12,475 nt of DNA from Blastomyces gilchristii SLH14081 (GCF_000003855.2 NW_003101646.1:379838-392312); one strand, 5' to 3'; counted from the stretch's first letter, positions 1-8,844 are shown. Translations and numbers: made by a program. The notes: generated by a model not told the origin, from the sequence alone.

Positions 1-865
1 GAGCACTCTCTGAACAAGAATCTGTTCAGTTCTCAACGATATAATACTGTTTATCACTGTCTATCACTCTGAGACTGATGATATATCAGAAGGATATTCA
101 GACTGTAAAGAACTATATTTATAAGTTCTATAATTATTAATAGAATGATCTGATATAATCTTCTTCTATACATAGAGATTACTATTTAATGATTGAGATA
201 CTATTTAAACAGATATAAGCTTATTCTTTCTACCACACAGTTATTATATGAAGATGTTAAATCTCTCAGAGATTATACATTTCACACTGAACCTCTGCAG
301 TTCAATTCTGATCACTGATAATATAGTAACAAAGCTCTGAAATATCTGTGACTGAGTAGAAGCCTTTATAATAACTACTAAATAAGATTAAGAGAATCAA
401 ATTAATGTTCACTGAGACTCTGCTGAATAATATAAGATAGAAGATCTGATGTAATTAAATCTTAAGAATATACAAATTACACAGTCATCTCATATACTGA
501 ATTACTGTTATACTAAGTATAAAGTAATAGAAGTTCTAGACAGTTATAACTATTATCTTAACATATTATCAGAGATTTATGATGTCTTTCATACAAGCTT
601 GCTCTACTGTACTGTCACTGACTTATTCTCTTCTCAACTGACTTCTGACTGACAGCCGCCGGGGATGATAGAAGAAGATAATGAACTTAAGTGAGAGATT
701 GAAGATATTCTTGATAAGAGATCTCACAGTCACAGCTGATAATATCTTATGAAATGAGTCAGCTATAATTATCTAATCTGAACTCTGAGTTCTACATTAT
801 CTGAGACAGCAGCTCTTAACTGATGAGAATTATACACAATCTCATCTCTGAAAAGAAGGAGTTAA
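1..865. other. Unassigned AT-rich sequence
   Basis: I read the plus-strand frames and part of the minus strand and recognised no domain; stop density in the frame followed most closely is about what this base composition gives by chance. The only compositional anomaly is a short GC-rich islet at 653-664 (CAGCCGCCGGGG). It resembles the GCCGCCGGGA near the MITE terminus at 5263, but the flanking bases do not match, so I do not call a MITE end here. It is probably decayed repeat DNA of unknown origin. Confidence 0.5.
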
Positions 866-1138
866 TGTGATGAGCTGCATCTAATCAATTATATAGACTA
901 TTTTATTACACTTTATAGATTCTGCTGAAAGCTCTGATTCTCAGTCACTGATTCTTGACTGAGAAGTTCACAGAATTTCTATTCTTCTGCCTCAAAGCTT
1001 CACTGTGTACATGTATAAATATCTACTTCAATTGCTGATTCCCGCACTTTCTCTTTTTTTTCCTTCTCTAATGTTTTTCACTTTTGTAGTATAAGATCTA
1101 TAAATATCATATCAATCTATTCAGTGTAGGCCTCTTAC
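866..1138 (+). repeat. LTR-like repeat, copy 1 (heavily mutated)
   Basis: This aligns over its whole length with 8306-8586. Both copies start at TGTG and end at CCTCTTAC, and similarity stops at both edges. The sequence has the layout of a fungal retrotransposon LTR: a TG start, a TATA-like element (GTATAAATAT, from 1013) just past the middle, and a pyrimidine-rich stretch after it. This copy lacks about 12 bp just before the TATA box that copy 2 has. Nearly every CpG of copy 2 is TpG or CpA here (about 16 against 1). It abuts a MITE missing its first ~50 bp, with no target duplication visible. No gag or pol is attached, so LTR identity rests on structure alone. Confidence 0.55.
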
Positions 1139-1589
1139 GGTTTCATACATTTCTTAGTGTGAATCTCACTGGGACTAATTATTAAAAAAAAACATGCAAA
1201 GTGACTATTTATCAGATCTCAAAATGAGATCATGACTTAGAAAAAATAAGAAAGTGATCTTATTTTATTTCATTTAGTCTCATTCTTGACATAAAGTTAC
1301 TATTTTTAGACATTTTAAGGTTTTTTTTAGACTATTTTTAATTTTTTAAAAAGTAACACTTTTTGATAACACTTAACTGAGATTTAAAGTCATTTAAAGC
1401 AATAAAAAGAGTTTAAATTGAGAAGTGAAAATCATGGTTTCATTTGAAAAATATAACAAGAGTAGACAGTAAGTCTCACTGAAACAGTATGAAACTACTA
1501 TCTAATGTTAAAACTGTGTAATGAAATCAGTCAAATTGATAATAAGATGATCAAATATTCTGGTTCTAATCTCAGCCACAGTCAGTCTA
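1139..1589 (+). mobile_element. hAT-type MITE, copy 1 (left end missing)
   Basis: This is the same family and orientation as 5263-5768. It ends in CAGTCTA at 1583-1589, as copy 2 does. The first ~50 bp, including the left terminal inverted repeat, are replaced by the LTR-like repeat, so the left target duplication cannot be checked; the 8 bp following the right end are CTTATAAT. There is no coding capacity. Relative to copy 2, differences are almost all C/T or G/A transitions, while a 68-bp AT-rich core containing the TTTTTAGACATTTTAAGG motif is unchanged. Confidence 0.8.
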
Positions 1590-1739
1590 CTTATAATACA
1601 GTCTTATATTTTCTCAGATATATAATATTAATTAAGAATCTCTACTTCTATTATTAATATATAAAAATTAATAAAGTAAGTTAAGTAGTAGTAGTGTTAA
1701 ATATCTAGTAATCTCAACTGAGTAATTTATATAGAGAAA

Positions 1740-2233
1740 AATCTTACTCTTAATAAAGAGATTTTTCTAATCGAGAATAAACAGTTATAGTAAGCTCTTA
1801 ATTAAGAAAGAAGATATTATAAGTATAATAAAGTAATAAGATTACTAGATTTTTTAACTTTATTATTAATACAGTTCTTTTTATTAACAAAGATATAGAT
1901 TATATATAAGAAAATAATAACTTCTGAAGCTGTTAAAAAGAATCAGCAGACTTATAAAAAGAATACTAAGTTATAATACACTATTCTTAAGAAATAGAAG
2001 AAGATAGATATTATAAAGAAAAGAATAAAGTGAGAGATAACTTATCAGATAGTAAAGCAGTAAAAAGATATAAATAAAACTATAAGAGCTGCTTGATAAC
2101 AGATTGAAAAGAAGCTTAGAGATGTAAGAAAGACTTAAAAGTAAAAAGAGAAGAAAGAATAAGCTGCTATATAGTATTAATCACAGTTAAATAAGAAAAG
2201 AATTAAAGAATTTAAAAATCATCTTTGTAATTA
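1740..2233 (+). pseudogene. Possible Fot1/pogo-type transposase, C-terminal tail relic
   Basis: One plus-strand frame (codon phase of 1773) stays coherent from about 1740 to 2230, although broken by many TAA/TAG/TGA codons at positions where Gln or Trp would fit. It starts with a segment resembling the ENKxLxxALxxERR stretch found after the DDE core in many fungal Fot1/pogo transposases, then FF-LTKI in place of the usual FFSP-KI. It continues as about 100 residues dominated by Lys, Glu, Gln and Arg (for example KKRIK, IEKKLRDVRKT), like the charged tail of that family. No DDE core is visible upstream; the sequence runs into the MITE at 1589. The charged composition could also come from decay of purine-rich DNA, so the assignment is moderate. 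Confidence 0.45.
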
Positions 2234-3861
2234 GAAAAGTAGACTCTTAATTTTATAAAGAATAACTAAATTATATTTTAAAAGCTCTGTTAGAGTGCTT
2301 ATAAATTCACTACTAGAGAAATCTGATAATATATATCTCTCTGAATTAATAACTACTTACTCACTGATCTATCTCACTTAAGATTTCATATTCTGAGTAA
2401 GTTATTAAGCTTAATTAAACATCTACAGAATTAGCTGTATATTTTATATGTAATTTTCTATATATATTTCATTATATAATATATTATCTTAAAGTCTAAT
2501 TATGTTATTAAGATATTATTGAAAATATTTCATCATTTATAATAGTAAAATAACAGGTGTCAAGTATAAGCAGATGTTAAGTGATTGATCATGTTATCTA
2601 TAAAGAGCTTAATAAAGTGATTAATCATATGATCTAGAGAGATCATTATAGTTAATAGCTGTAACAGCTATAACAGTCAACACTCTCTCTCTAAATAATA
2701 AGAATCATATACAAAAACACTCAATTCATTAAGATAGTCTGTTAAAAATTAATTACATATGTAAAGTTAAACATTTCTGACTTTTTCATCTGTAAGATCT
2801 AATAAAATTATGAATTATATAAATATCACAGTGTTTAGAGATTTAATAAGTTTATTTACTATTATGTGAGTAGTAGAAATATATTTTAAATTGATGATTC
2901 TCTGATTCAACTGTTAATATGAAAAATGAAAACATATATTAATATACTTACTTCAGACTGTAATAACTGCTATTTTTATAAGATCTATAATATTCTTATT
3001 ATCAGTGAGAATCTGTATCAGAGATATAATAATAAAGTTAAACTTAATTATAAGATTCTGAATTTATATTACTTTGTAAACCATCTTACTAAGAGTTATA
3101 TATTCAGTCTCATTAGAACTTAGAGATATATAAAATTACTTTACTAAATATTATGAAGTTAGATTATCTGCAAGCTTAAAAATGTAACTGAATATTAATT
3201 TTCTATTATTATTCAAGAGATCTGCTTAATTGAAATCTGAGTAATCAAAGAGTAAGTAGAAATTATCAGAGAAATTAAGAGAAATGAAAGAATTAAAGAA
3301 ATCGGAAGAATCAGAAAGAATAGAAAAATCAAAGAGAATAGAACTCTTATATAAATTGTATCTATAGAAAATGTCTAAATTCAGTATTTCTTTCAAATAA
3401 TATATAATGTATAATAGAGCTTTTTAATATTAGAATATTAAAGGAATATTCTGTTAAGTAAGTAGTGGGATAGTATAAGTAATATCAGAATGTGTTTTAA
3501 CTGTAAGATATTACAAGCAGCTTATATTATATTAATATCACTGAATTATAAAGTCAGTCTCCTTCTCAGATATAAAGAAATTATTAATATAGAATTTATT
3601 CTTTTTTAGTGTTTTAATAATATTTGTATTATTAAGATAGAAATCTTTAATAAGACATTTAATATATTAGTAATATATTAACTAAATTTCTTTATTAGAA
3701 TAATTGACTTTCATATTTAAATACTTAGTTAATTAATATAGATTCTTAACTTCTAATTTCTCACTAAGTATACTCATTAACTAATCAGCATTCTCAGAGG
3801 CTTTTAATAGAATGTTAAAATTATTAGTATAGATTATTATAGAAAAGTAATATTTAAATGT
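2234..3861. other. Unassigned AT-rich sequence between two MITEs
   Basis: No protein domain is recognised. A 65-codon open frame at 2926-3123 has no matching motif and no coherent extension, so it is likely chance. A purine-rich tract at about 3255-3345 (repeated AGAGAAAT / GAAAGAAT-like runs) encodes only Lys/Arg/Glu-rich sequence. CFNC at about 3490 is an isolated cysteine pair with no partner His/Cys. The stretch probably consists of decayed repeats. Confidence 0.45.
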
Positions 3862-4382
3862 ATAATATCTAGACTAACTATGTGATTATATCTGAGATTA
3901 GAATCAGAATATTTAATAGTCTTATTATCAATTTAATTGATTTGATTACACAGTATTAAGATTAGATTGTAGTCTTATACTATCTCAGTAAAACCTACTG
4001 TCTACTCTTATTATATTTCTAAAATGAGACTATGATTTTCACTTCTCAATTTAAATTTATTTTATTGCTTTAAATGACTTTAATTCTCATTTAAGAGTTA
4101 TCAAATATTGTTACTTTTTAAAAAATTAAAAATAGTCTAAAAAAACTTTAAAATCTCTAAAAATAGTAACTTTATATGAAGAATGAAATGAAATGAGATT
4201 AAATAAGATTACTTTGTTAATTTTTCTAAGTTATAGTCTCATTTTAAGATCTGATTAATAGTTACTTTGCATGTTTTTTTAATGATTAATCTCAGCGGGA
4301 TTCATGCTAAGAAACGTATGAGATTAGATTAAATAAGATTAAATGTAAAATTCATAGTCTCACTGATCAGTCTAATAATATC
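3862..4382. repeat. 8-bp target-site duplication ATAATATC flanking MITE copy 3
   Basis: ATAATATC occurs at 3862-3869 and again at 4375-4382, immediately outside both ends of the element at 3870-4374. Eight-base target duplications are the hallmark of the hAT superfamily. The exact match shows that this copy integrated by transposition and that neither edge has been lost. Confidence 0.93.
3870..4374 (-). mobile_element. hAT-type MITE, copy 3 (complete, inverted)
   Basis: The reverse complement of this 505-bp segment aligns end to end with 5263-5768. The plus-strand edges are TAGACTAAC at the left and GATCAGTCTA at the right, giving terminal inverted repeats beginning TAGACT; the outermost bases have drifted by transitions. 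It is non-coding and shows more C-to-T/G-to-A change than copy 2. It lies inverted relative to copy 1 at a distance of about 2.3 kb. That arrangement could be mistaken for one element with long inverted repeats, but the private target duplication shows it is an independent insertion. Confidence 0.92.
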
Positions 4383-5069
4383 AGAGTGCTGAATTATAGA
4401 TACTGACTATAAAGTCATTACTCAACAGAGCTATTAGATAATTATATCAGATTTTCACTACAGAGTTCAAACTGTATAGACTACTCTTAATTACACAGAT
4501 AAGTGTTTTCAGTAAATCTGTTTTAAATTCAGTTAATTATTTTATATAGATTTTCTCAGTGAGTTATTTATATAAGTATATTATTACTATATTCACTTAA
4601 CAAAGTGTTTAACTGTGTAGTACTGCTATGATAAAAAGAATATAATTAGTAGTATCAGTAATAACAGAAGTGTAGATCTCTTCTCTAGAATTGTTCTTCT
4701 TCTTCTTCTTCTTATTATTATTATTCTTCAATTATAGATGTATACAGTCAGAGACTATAACATCTACCTGAGAATTAAAAGTTCTCAGAGTTTTTCTAAT
4801 ATCTATAGAGTTAACTATTATACATTTACTAATTTCAGATATACAAAATCAGAAAATTTCAGCTCAGAATATAAAAACTCTGTATAAATTGCAGTATTTT
4901 AACATCTTCTGATACTTTGAAATCATTTGAAAATATGATAACAAAGGAAAAGAGAACAAAGTCTTAAAGATAGATATATTAAATAAGTAGACAGAAAAGA
5001 ATAGAAAAGAAAAGGTAAAGTAAAGAGAGACTATAATAAAATAACATTATTAAAAGATAGTATATAGCT
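4383..5069. other. Unassigned AT-rich spacer
   Basis: No coding frame or family is recognised. It contains a microsatellite at 4693-4730. At about 4930-5035 there is a purine-rich stretch just beyond the C-terminal tail of the minus-strand LINE. In the LINE's orientation this is pyrimidine-rich and may be part of its 3' untranslated region, but no 3' terminus or target duplication could be placed. Confidence 0.4.
4693..4730. repeat. Trinucleotide microsatellite (TTC)n-(TTA)n
   Basis: About seven TTC/CTT units run directly into about four ATT units, read on the plus strand. The switch of unit is consistent with C-to-T change in an original TTC array. It is a simple repeat with no inferred function. 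Confidence 0.85.
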
Positions 5070-5254
5070 GTTTTAACAGACTATATCTGATCAATTTCTT
5101 TCTCTTCATATTCAGATATTTCTGAATTTAGTCATTTTCTTGTAGCTGCTTGAGTTTCTGATAGAAAGTCTATTAAGTATTTGATTCCTGTCTCAGTTGA
5201 GAATAAGAACCTTATATTTAATTAATTTAAATCATACTTCTCTTTTAATCTGGC
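5070..5254 (-). pseudogene. LINE ORF2 C-terminal tail, separated from the body by a MITE
   Basis: The minus-strand frame starting ARLKEKYDL at about 5254 continues for about 60 codons (with GIKYLIDFL, TQAATRK and an acidic SEYEEKEID end). This resembles the tail that follows the CCHC finger in Tad-like LINEs, where a hydrophobic helix and a T-x(4)-RK type stretch close the protein. With the MITE and one target duplication set aside, the codons AGT CTC AGA at the end of the finger region continue directly and in frame into GCC AGA of this tail. Only two or three in-frame stops occur, at Gln or Trp positions. Confidence 0.75.
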
Positions 5255-5776
5255 TCTGAGACTAGACTGGCCGCCGGGACCATGAATTTCACGTTTGGTC
5301 CCATTTGGTCTGATCTCATATATTTCTTGGCGTGAATCCCGCTGGGACTAGCCATTAAAAAAACATGCAAAGTGACTATATATCAGATCTTAAAATGGAA
5401 CCATGACTTGAAAAAAATGAGAAAGTGGTCCCATTTGGTCCCATTTAGTCCCATTCTTGGCATAAAGTTACTATTTTTAGACATTTTAAGGTTTTTTTTA
5501 GACTATTTTTAATTTTTTAAAAAGTAACGCTTTTTGGTAATGCTCAAATGAGATTTAAAGTCATTTAAAGCAATAAAAATAATTTAAATTGAGAAGTGAA
5601 AATCATGGTCTCATTTGAAAAATGTGATAAGAGTAGACAGTAAGTCTCACTGGGATAGTATGAGACTACTATCTAATGTTAAAACCGTGTAATGAGATCT
5701 GTCGAATTGGTAATGAGACTATCAAAAAATCTGGTCCTGGTCTCAGACACGGTCACACGGTCAGTCTATCTGAGAC
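5255..5776. repeat. 8-bp target-site duplication TCTGAGAC flanking MITE copy 2
   Basis: TCTGAGAC is present at 5255-5262 and 5769-5776, directly outside TAGACTGG at the left and CAGTCTA at the right. On the minus strand this is GTCTCAGA, which belongs to the LINE coding frame. The duplication therefore records insertion into an existing LINE. Confidence 0.96.
5263..5768 (+). mobile_element. hAT-type MITE, copy 2 (complete, best preserved)
   Basis: This 506-bp non-coding element has imperfect terminal inverted repeats: TAGACTGGCCG at the left and the complement of TAGACTGACCG at the right. It is flanked by a perfect 8-bp target duplication. Its first ~100 bp match the terminus of the hAT element at 10340. 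Inside are repeated GGTCCCATTT-like motifs (about 5293-5310 and 5416-5450) and inverted GGACC/GGAACC copies. These resemble the subterminal repeats that hAT transposases bind, although that binding role is inference. It retains GGTCCC, GGCG and ACGG motifs that are mutated in copies 1 and 3, so it is the youngest or least mutated of the three. Confidence 0.93.
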
Positions 5777-6777
5777 TATTGTATAATGCACAGTGTATTA
5801 CAATATACTCAGAATTTTCATTTGCATTGCAGAATGAGTATTCTATTGAATCAAATCTACTATTAAATCTTTATATATAAGATTTGAAATAATTATATTC
5901 TAGTTTCAGCTGAATTATAGATGAGAATATTTTCTTTTTATATTTAATTAAACAAGATTTTCACTTGAGTTTTATTTTAAATCTTGAATAATGTATACTC
6001 TTCTTTTATTTCTACCAGCTTTTATTTCACTTATCTAAATAAGATTCTTTTATCTTTCTCTTTATAAAAGATTAGAACATTATTTTTTAAATAGATCTGC
6101 TTAATTCTGAACTCTTTTTTACAGCCGAATCAGCCAATTCATTGTTATGAATATTTATATAAGTAGAAACTCAGTGCAGATAAATTATCAGTTTTAATAT
6201 TCTTCTCTTTTGAATTTTCACAACAGAATTTAAAATCAGTTCAAGATTCATTTGATTATTATGAATCTGACTATTTATAAGTCTTTTTTAAAGCAGCTTA
6301 ACTATCAGAGAATATTTATATCTCTTTCAAACTATTTTTTCTTTTATAAGATTTTATTTCAATGAGTTTGAAAGCTTTCACTATTACAAATAGTTCAGTA
6401 TCAAAGACTTCAGATTCACAGTCTAAATTTCAGAAATCTGAGATAAAATTGATATTATCTTCAGTATAAGCAATATCTGCATCTAATCTATTTAAATTCT
6501 CATTTTTTGAGTTATCTGAGTAAATCAGAATAGAGTCTTTTATATTGATTATAGAGATTCTCTTCAAATACTGTTTATATTCTCTCTCTTTACATAGTTC
6601 ACTTATTTACAAGTCTATAAGAGATTTAAGCTTTTCTCTTCAGAGAGATATCTTCTCATGATTAACTTTTTCAATATTTAATAAAGAACATTGATTTTTA
6701 ATCAGTGAATATAGTCTGTATAGTTGAGAGAGAATTTTCTTTAAAGAATCATTTTCATTTCAATTAAGAAATCTATT
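5769..6777 (-). pseudogene. LINE ORF2: RNase H domain and CCHC finger
   Basis: On the minus strand, ILIYSDNSK (about 6535-6505) corresponds to the first RNase H block (usually IYTDGSK). It is followed by a segment with EVFDTELF (the DAEL-type block), then a FSDSQAALK-like block near 6300, and NELADSAVKK (about 6143-6115), the GNELAD block with Asn kept and Gly changed. This set supports an RNase H fold. Further on, a hydrophobic IIQLKL-NYFKSYI segment leads to FCNANENSEYIVIHCALYNSLR (6-bp steps ending at 5769), a CCHC finger whose His is Tyr and whose first Cys appears lost, both by transitions. The finger shares phase with NELAD but not with the first RNase H block, so at least one frameshift lies between. 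Confidence 0.8.
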
Positions 6778-8305
6778 TTAATTCAGTTCATTTCCTGAGT
6801 TAATTAATATAAATAAAGAAGAGACTCTTTCTCTGATTATATAATTTAAGCTCATCTTTATAACTCTCAGAGCATAGTTTATACAGGTCTTTTCAAATCT
6901 AATAGTAGAAGAGAGAATTGAAGCTTTAATTTTCATTACTTTAATAGAGAATGATTTAAATACTCTCAGCATTCTTCTCAAAGCTCTGTTTTACAGACTT
7001 TGAAAGAGTTTAGTGAAATTTTCTTGATTATTTTATTAAATTAAACTTTATAATCAGCTACTGAGATAATACAGGCTATATATAACTGTCTCATAGTCTG
7101 AAAGAATAGACCTCTCTCTGTATTTAATAGTCTGATTATGCTATTTAATAGTCTTTCTGTCTTGATAGTTCTTTGTTAAATATAATATTTAAAATTCAAC
7201 TTGAAGTTTAATCATACTTCTAATTATTTAACATTCAAACTGAGTTTAATCTCTTTATTCAAAAGAGTTAGACATAGTTTTTTCTTATTGAATCTAGAAA
7301 AGAAATGAATTAACTCAGTTTTATTCATATTAAATTAAATTTAATTGATATCTGCTCTAACAAAGATTTTCTTTGCTGTATTTTCAATCACTTCTAAATT
7401 CTCTTTGATTGTTTTTGAACTGTAGAGTGAATCAATATCATGTATATAACTTGAAGATCTTACTATTTTCATATCTCTATTCTTGAATAGATATGCAGTG
7501 TATATTATAAATAAAATGAGTGAGATTGAAGATTCTTACAGTACTTCTATTTTTATCTCAGTCTTGTCTTATTTTATTTCATTAAAGAATAGCTGTATAA
7601 TTCTTTTAAATATAAAATAGTGAACTCATTTTATTAGAGAAAGTGACAGTTTTAATATCTTCAAAGTCTGAATCATGTTTGACTTTGAAACATGATCAAA
7701 TGCATCTTTTATATCAATAAAAACTACAGTTGAGATCAGATCTTCATACTTTGCTATTTAAATATCATGAATAACTGAGAGAACAGTGTTAATTACAGAA
7801 CATTGTTTTCTATCTCTCATTTATTTACTAAATAGAAGAGAATCACTAACAGAGCTTATAAAAGATAGTCTAGTAGCTATTATCTTTTCTAAAATCTTTC
7901 TCAGACAGTTGAATAGAGATATTACTCTATATAACTTAGAAATTGATGCTTTTTTATCAGATTTTGTAAGAATCACTTCAGTGACTTCTCTTCAGCATTC
8001 AGAATGATAATCATTTTTCAAGAGATTGAAAAAGAGCTTAAAATATTCATTCTTCAAGTAGAAATATATATTTTGAATAATTAAGTAATTGATTGAATCA
8101 GGCCCTGCAGCAGTTTTAATTGAACTTGAGAAGATAGCTGACTTCAGTTCATCTTGTATAGGTTCAGACTATTCTCAGTTATTCTTATTAATATAATTAT
8201 GAAGTAATATATTCTCTTTCTCTGAATCTGAATCTGATAAGTTTGAAAGAGAATTCTTATAAAAGCTTGATATTCTTTCTCAAAAGAATTTGCTGTATAT
8301 GATTC
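6778..8305 (-). pseudogene. LINE ORF2: reverse transcriptase domain
   Basis: Minus-strand blocks appear in RT order. FEKEYQAFIRILF is the linker before the RT. TAAGPDSIN (about 8117-8090) matches the A-GPDGI block. LRKILEKIIATRL follows, then VFIDIKDAFDHVSK (7727-7685), the motif A block with its Asp. YIHD at 7448-7437 stands where the catalytic YxDD box is expected. ALRRMLRVFKSF and the downstream IEASxxP-like block (6990-6840) correspond to the post-RT region of Tad-like LINEs. AGPD, motif A and YIHD share one phase; the post-RT block is in another. The first catalytic Asp of YxDD reads His (GAT to CAT, a transversion). Many in-frame stops leave no functional product. It is cut at its 5' side by the LTR-like repeat at 8306. 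Confidence 0.85.
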
Positions 8306-8586
8306 TGTGGCGGGCTGCGCCCGATCAATCATATAGACTATTCCGTTACACTCCACAGATTTCTACCGTTCCGATTCTCGGTCGCCGATCCTCGGCCGAA
8401 AACATACGGAATTCCTATTCTTCCGCTCCGAAGCTTCACCGTGTACGCCATCATGTACATGTATAAATATCCACTCTGATCACTGATTCTCACACTTTCT
8501 CTTTCTTTTCTTCTCTAACATTTTTCACTTTGTTATATAAGACATAAAAAATATTATACTGATCTATTCAGTATAAGCCTCTTACA
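8306..8586 (+). repeat. LTR-like repeat, copy 2 (GC-preserved; possible solo LTR)
   Basis: This 281-bp segment has TG...CA ends (TGTGGCGGG ... CCTCTTACA) and the TATA-like GTATAAATAT at 8461. About 16 CpGs are intact in a window that otherwise has almost none. It shares both edges with copy 1 at 866-1138. It interrupts the LINE between the endonuclease-RT linker and the RT. The five bases at either side (GATTC and CTTGA) do not match, so no target duplication is evident, and no primer-binding site or gag/pol follows. A solo LTR left by recombination is the most economical reading; a promoter-bearing UTR of some other element is an alternative. Confidence 0.6.
8461..8470 (+). promoter_or_regulatory. 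TATA-like box of the LTR-like repeat
   Basis: GTATAAATAT is preceded by the short repeat GTAC...TGTACAT and followed after about 30 bp by a pyrimidine-rich stretch suited to transcription start. The same element occurs at 1013-1022 in copy 1. Its place about 55% into the repeat is where an LTR U3 promoter would lie. Transcription is not demonstrated. Confidence 0.5.
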
Positions 8587-8844
8587 CTTGAAAAATGTTC
8601 ATTATCTTCTTATTAGAAATAATTATCCATTAAGAAGATATCTGAATGCATAATAATGTGTAAGAAATAGAGAAACAGTTAAACAGTTAAGCAGACACTG
8701 AGTCTCAATCAGTTAAGCAGACACTGAGTCTTCAGATAGAAGCTTGCTCATCAGTAACTCTGACTCTGTTATAAGATCTTACACAGAGAATTAGAATTTA
8801 TAAAGAGTATATCAGTGACAGATCTGAGAGTTCTGACACTACAG
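8587..8844. other. Short unassigned stretch with a hairpin and a tandem repeat
   Basis: This lies between the LTR-like repeat and the plus-strand LINE endonuclease. It holds a perfect 10-bp inverted repeat (TATCTTCTTA at 8603-8612 and TAAGAAGATA at 8631-8640, 18-nt loop) and a two-unit 26-bp tandem repeat at 8684-8735. On the minus strand parts could be the missing LINE linker upstream of the RT, but no diagnostic motif supports this. Confidence 0.45.
8684..8735. repeat. 26-bp tandem duplication
   Basis: Two units start at 8684 and 8710. The first 22 bases are identical (CAGTTAAGCAGACACTGAGT followed by CT). A further partial unit, CAGTTAAA, precedes them at 8676. This is probably replication slippage. 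Confidence 0.9.

Larger units (their letters stand above)
5070..8305 (-). mobile_element. LINE (non-LTR retrotransposon, RNase H-bearing, Tad/I-like) relic, minus strand
   Basis: Read on the minus strand, the segments follow the order of a LINE ORF2: RT thumb-side linker and RT (8305 to about 6780), RNase H (about 6560 to 6120), a CCHC finger with R-rich flank (about 5860 to 5769), then a C-terminal tail (5254 to about 5070). The tail is separated from the finger only by an inserted MITE. An apurinic-type endonuclease should precede the RT. Upstream, the LTR-like repeat interrupts the element at 8306, and endonuclease pieces of the same kind of element lie at 8845-9960 in rearranged orientation. 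RT followed by RNase H and a CCHC finger is typical of Tad/I-type fungal LINEs. All frames are full of stops. Confidence 0.85.

Noticed and set aside
2926..3123. 65-codon open frame on the plus strand.
   Set aside because: No family motif, no coherent extension in any frame and composition typical of AT-rich DNA; probably chance.
1139..4374. Copies 1 and 3 as long terminal inverted repeats of one ~3.2-kb MULE-like element.
   Set aside because: Copy 3 has its own perfect 8-bp duplication (ATAATATC) at both edges, so it is a separate short insertion.
4693..4730. Microsatellite or low-complexity tracts as a CRISPR-like or regulatory array.
   Set aside because: Simple trinucleotide units without spacers; eukaryotic repeat DNA.
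5263..5768. The ~506-bp repeat as the 3' untranslated end of the LINE, since it adjoins the LINE finger region.
   Set aside because: It has terminal inverted repeats and an 8-bp target duplication, and LINE coding sequence continues in frame beyond it.
5692..5880. 62-codon open frame on the plus strand.
   Set aside because: It straddles the MITE edge and the opposite strand of the LINE CCHC finger; a shadow frame.
7786..8007. 73-codon open frame on the plus strand.
   Set aside because: It lies antisense to the LINE reverse transcriptase, whose conserved blocks are on the minus strand.
8144..8356. 70-codon open frame on the minus strand as a separate gene.
   Set aside because: It crosses the LTR-LINE boundary at 8306; only its LINE part (FEKEYQAF) is meaningful, as the linker before the RT.
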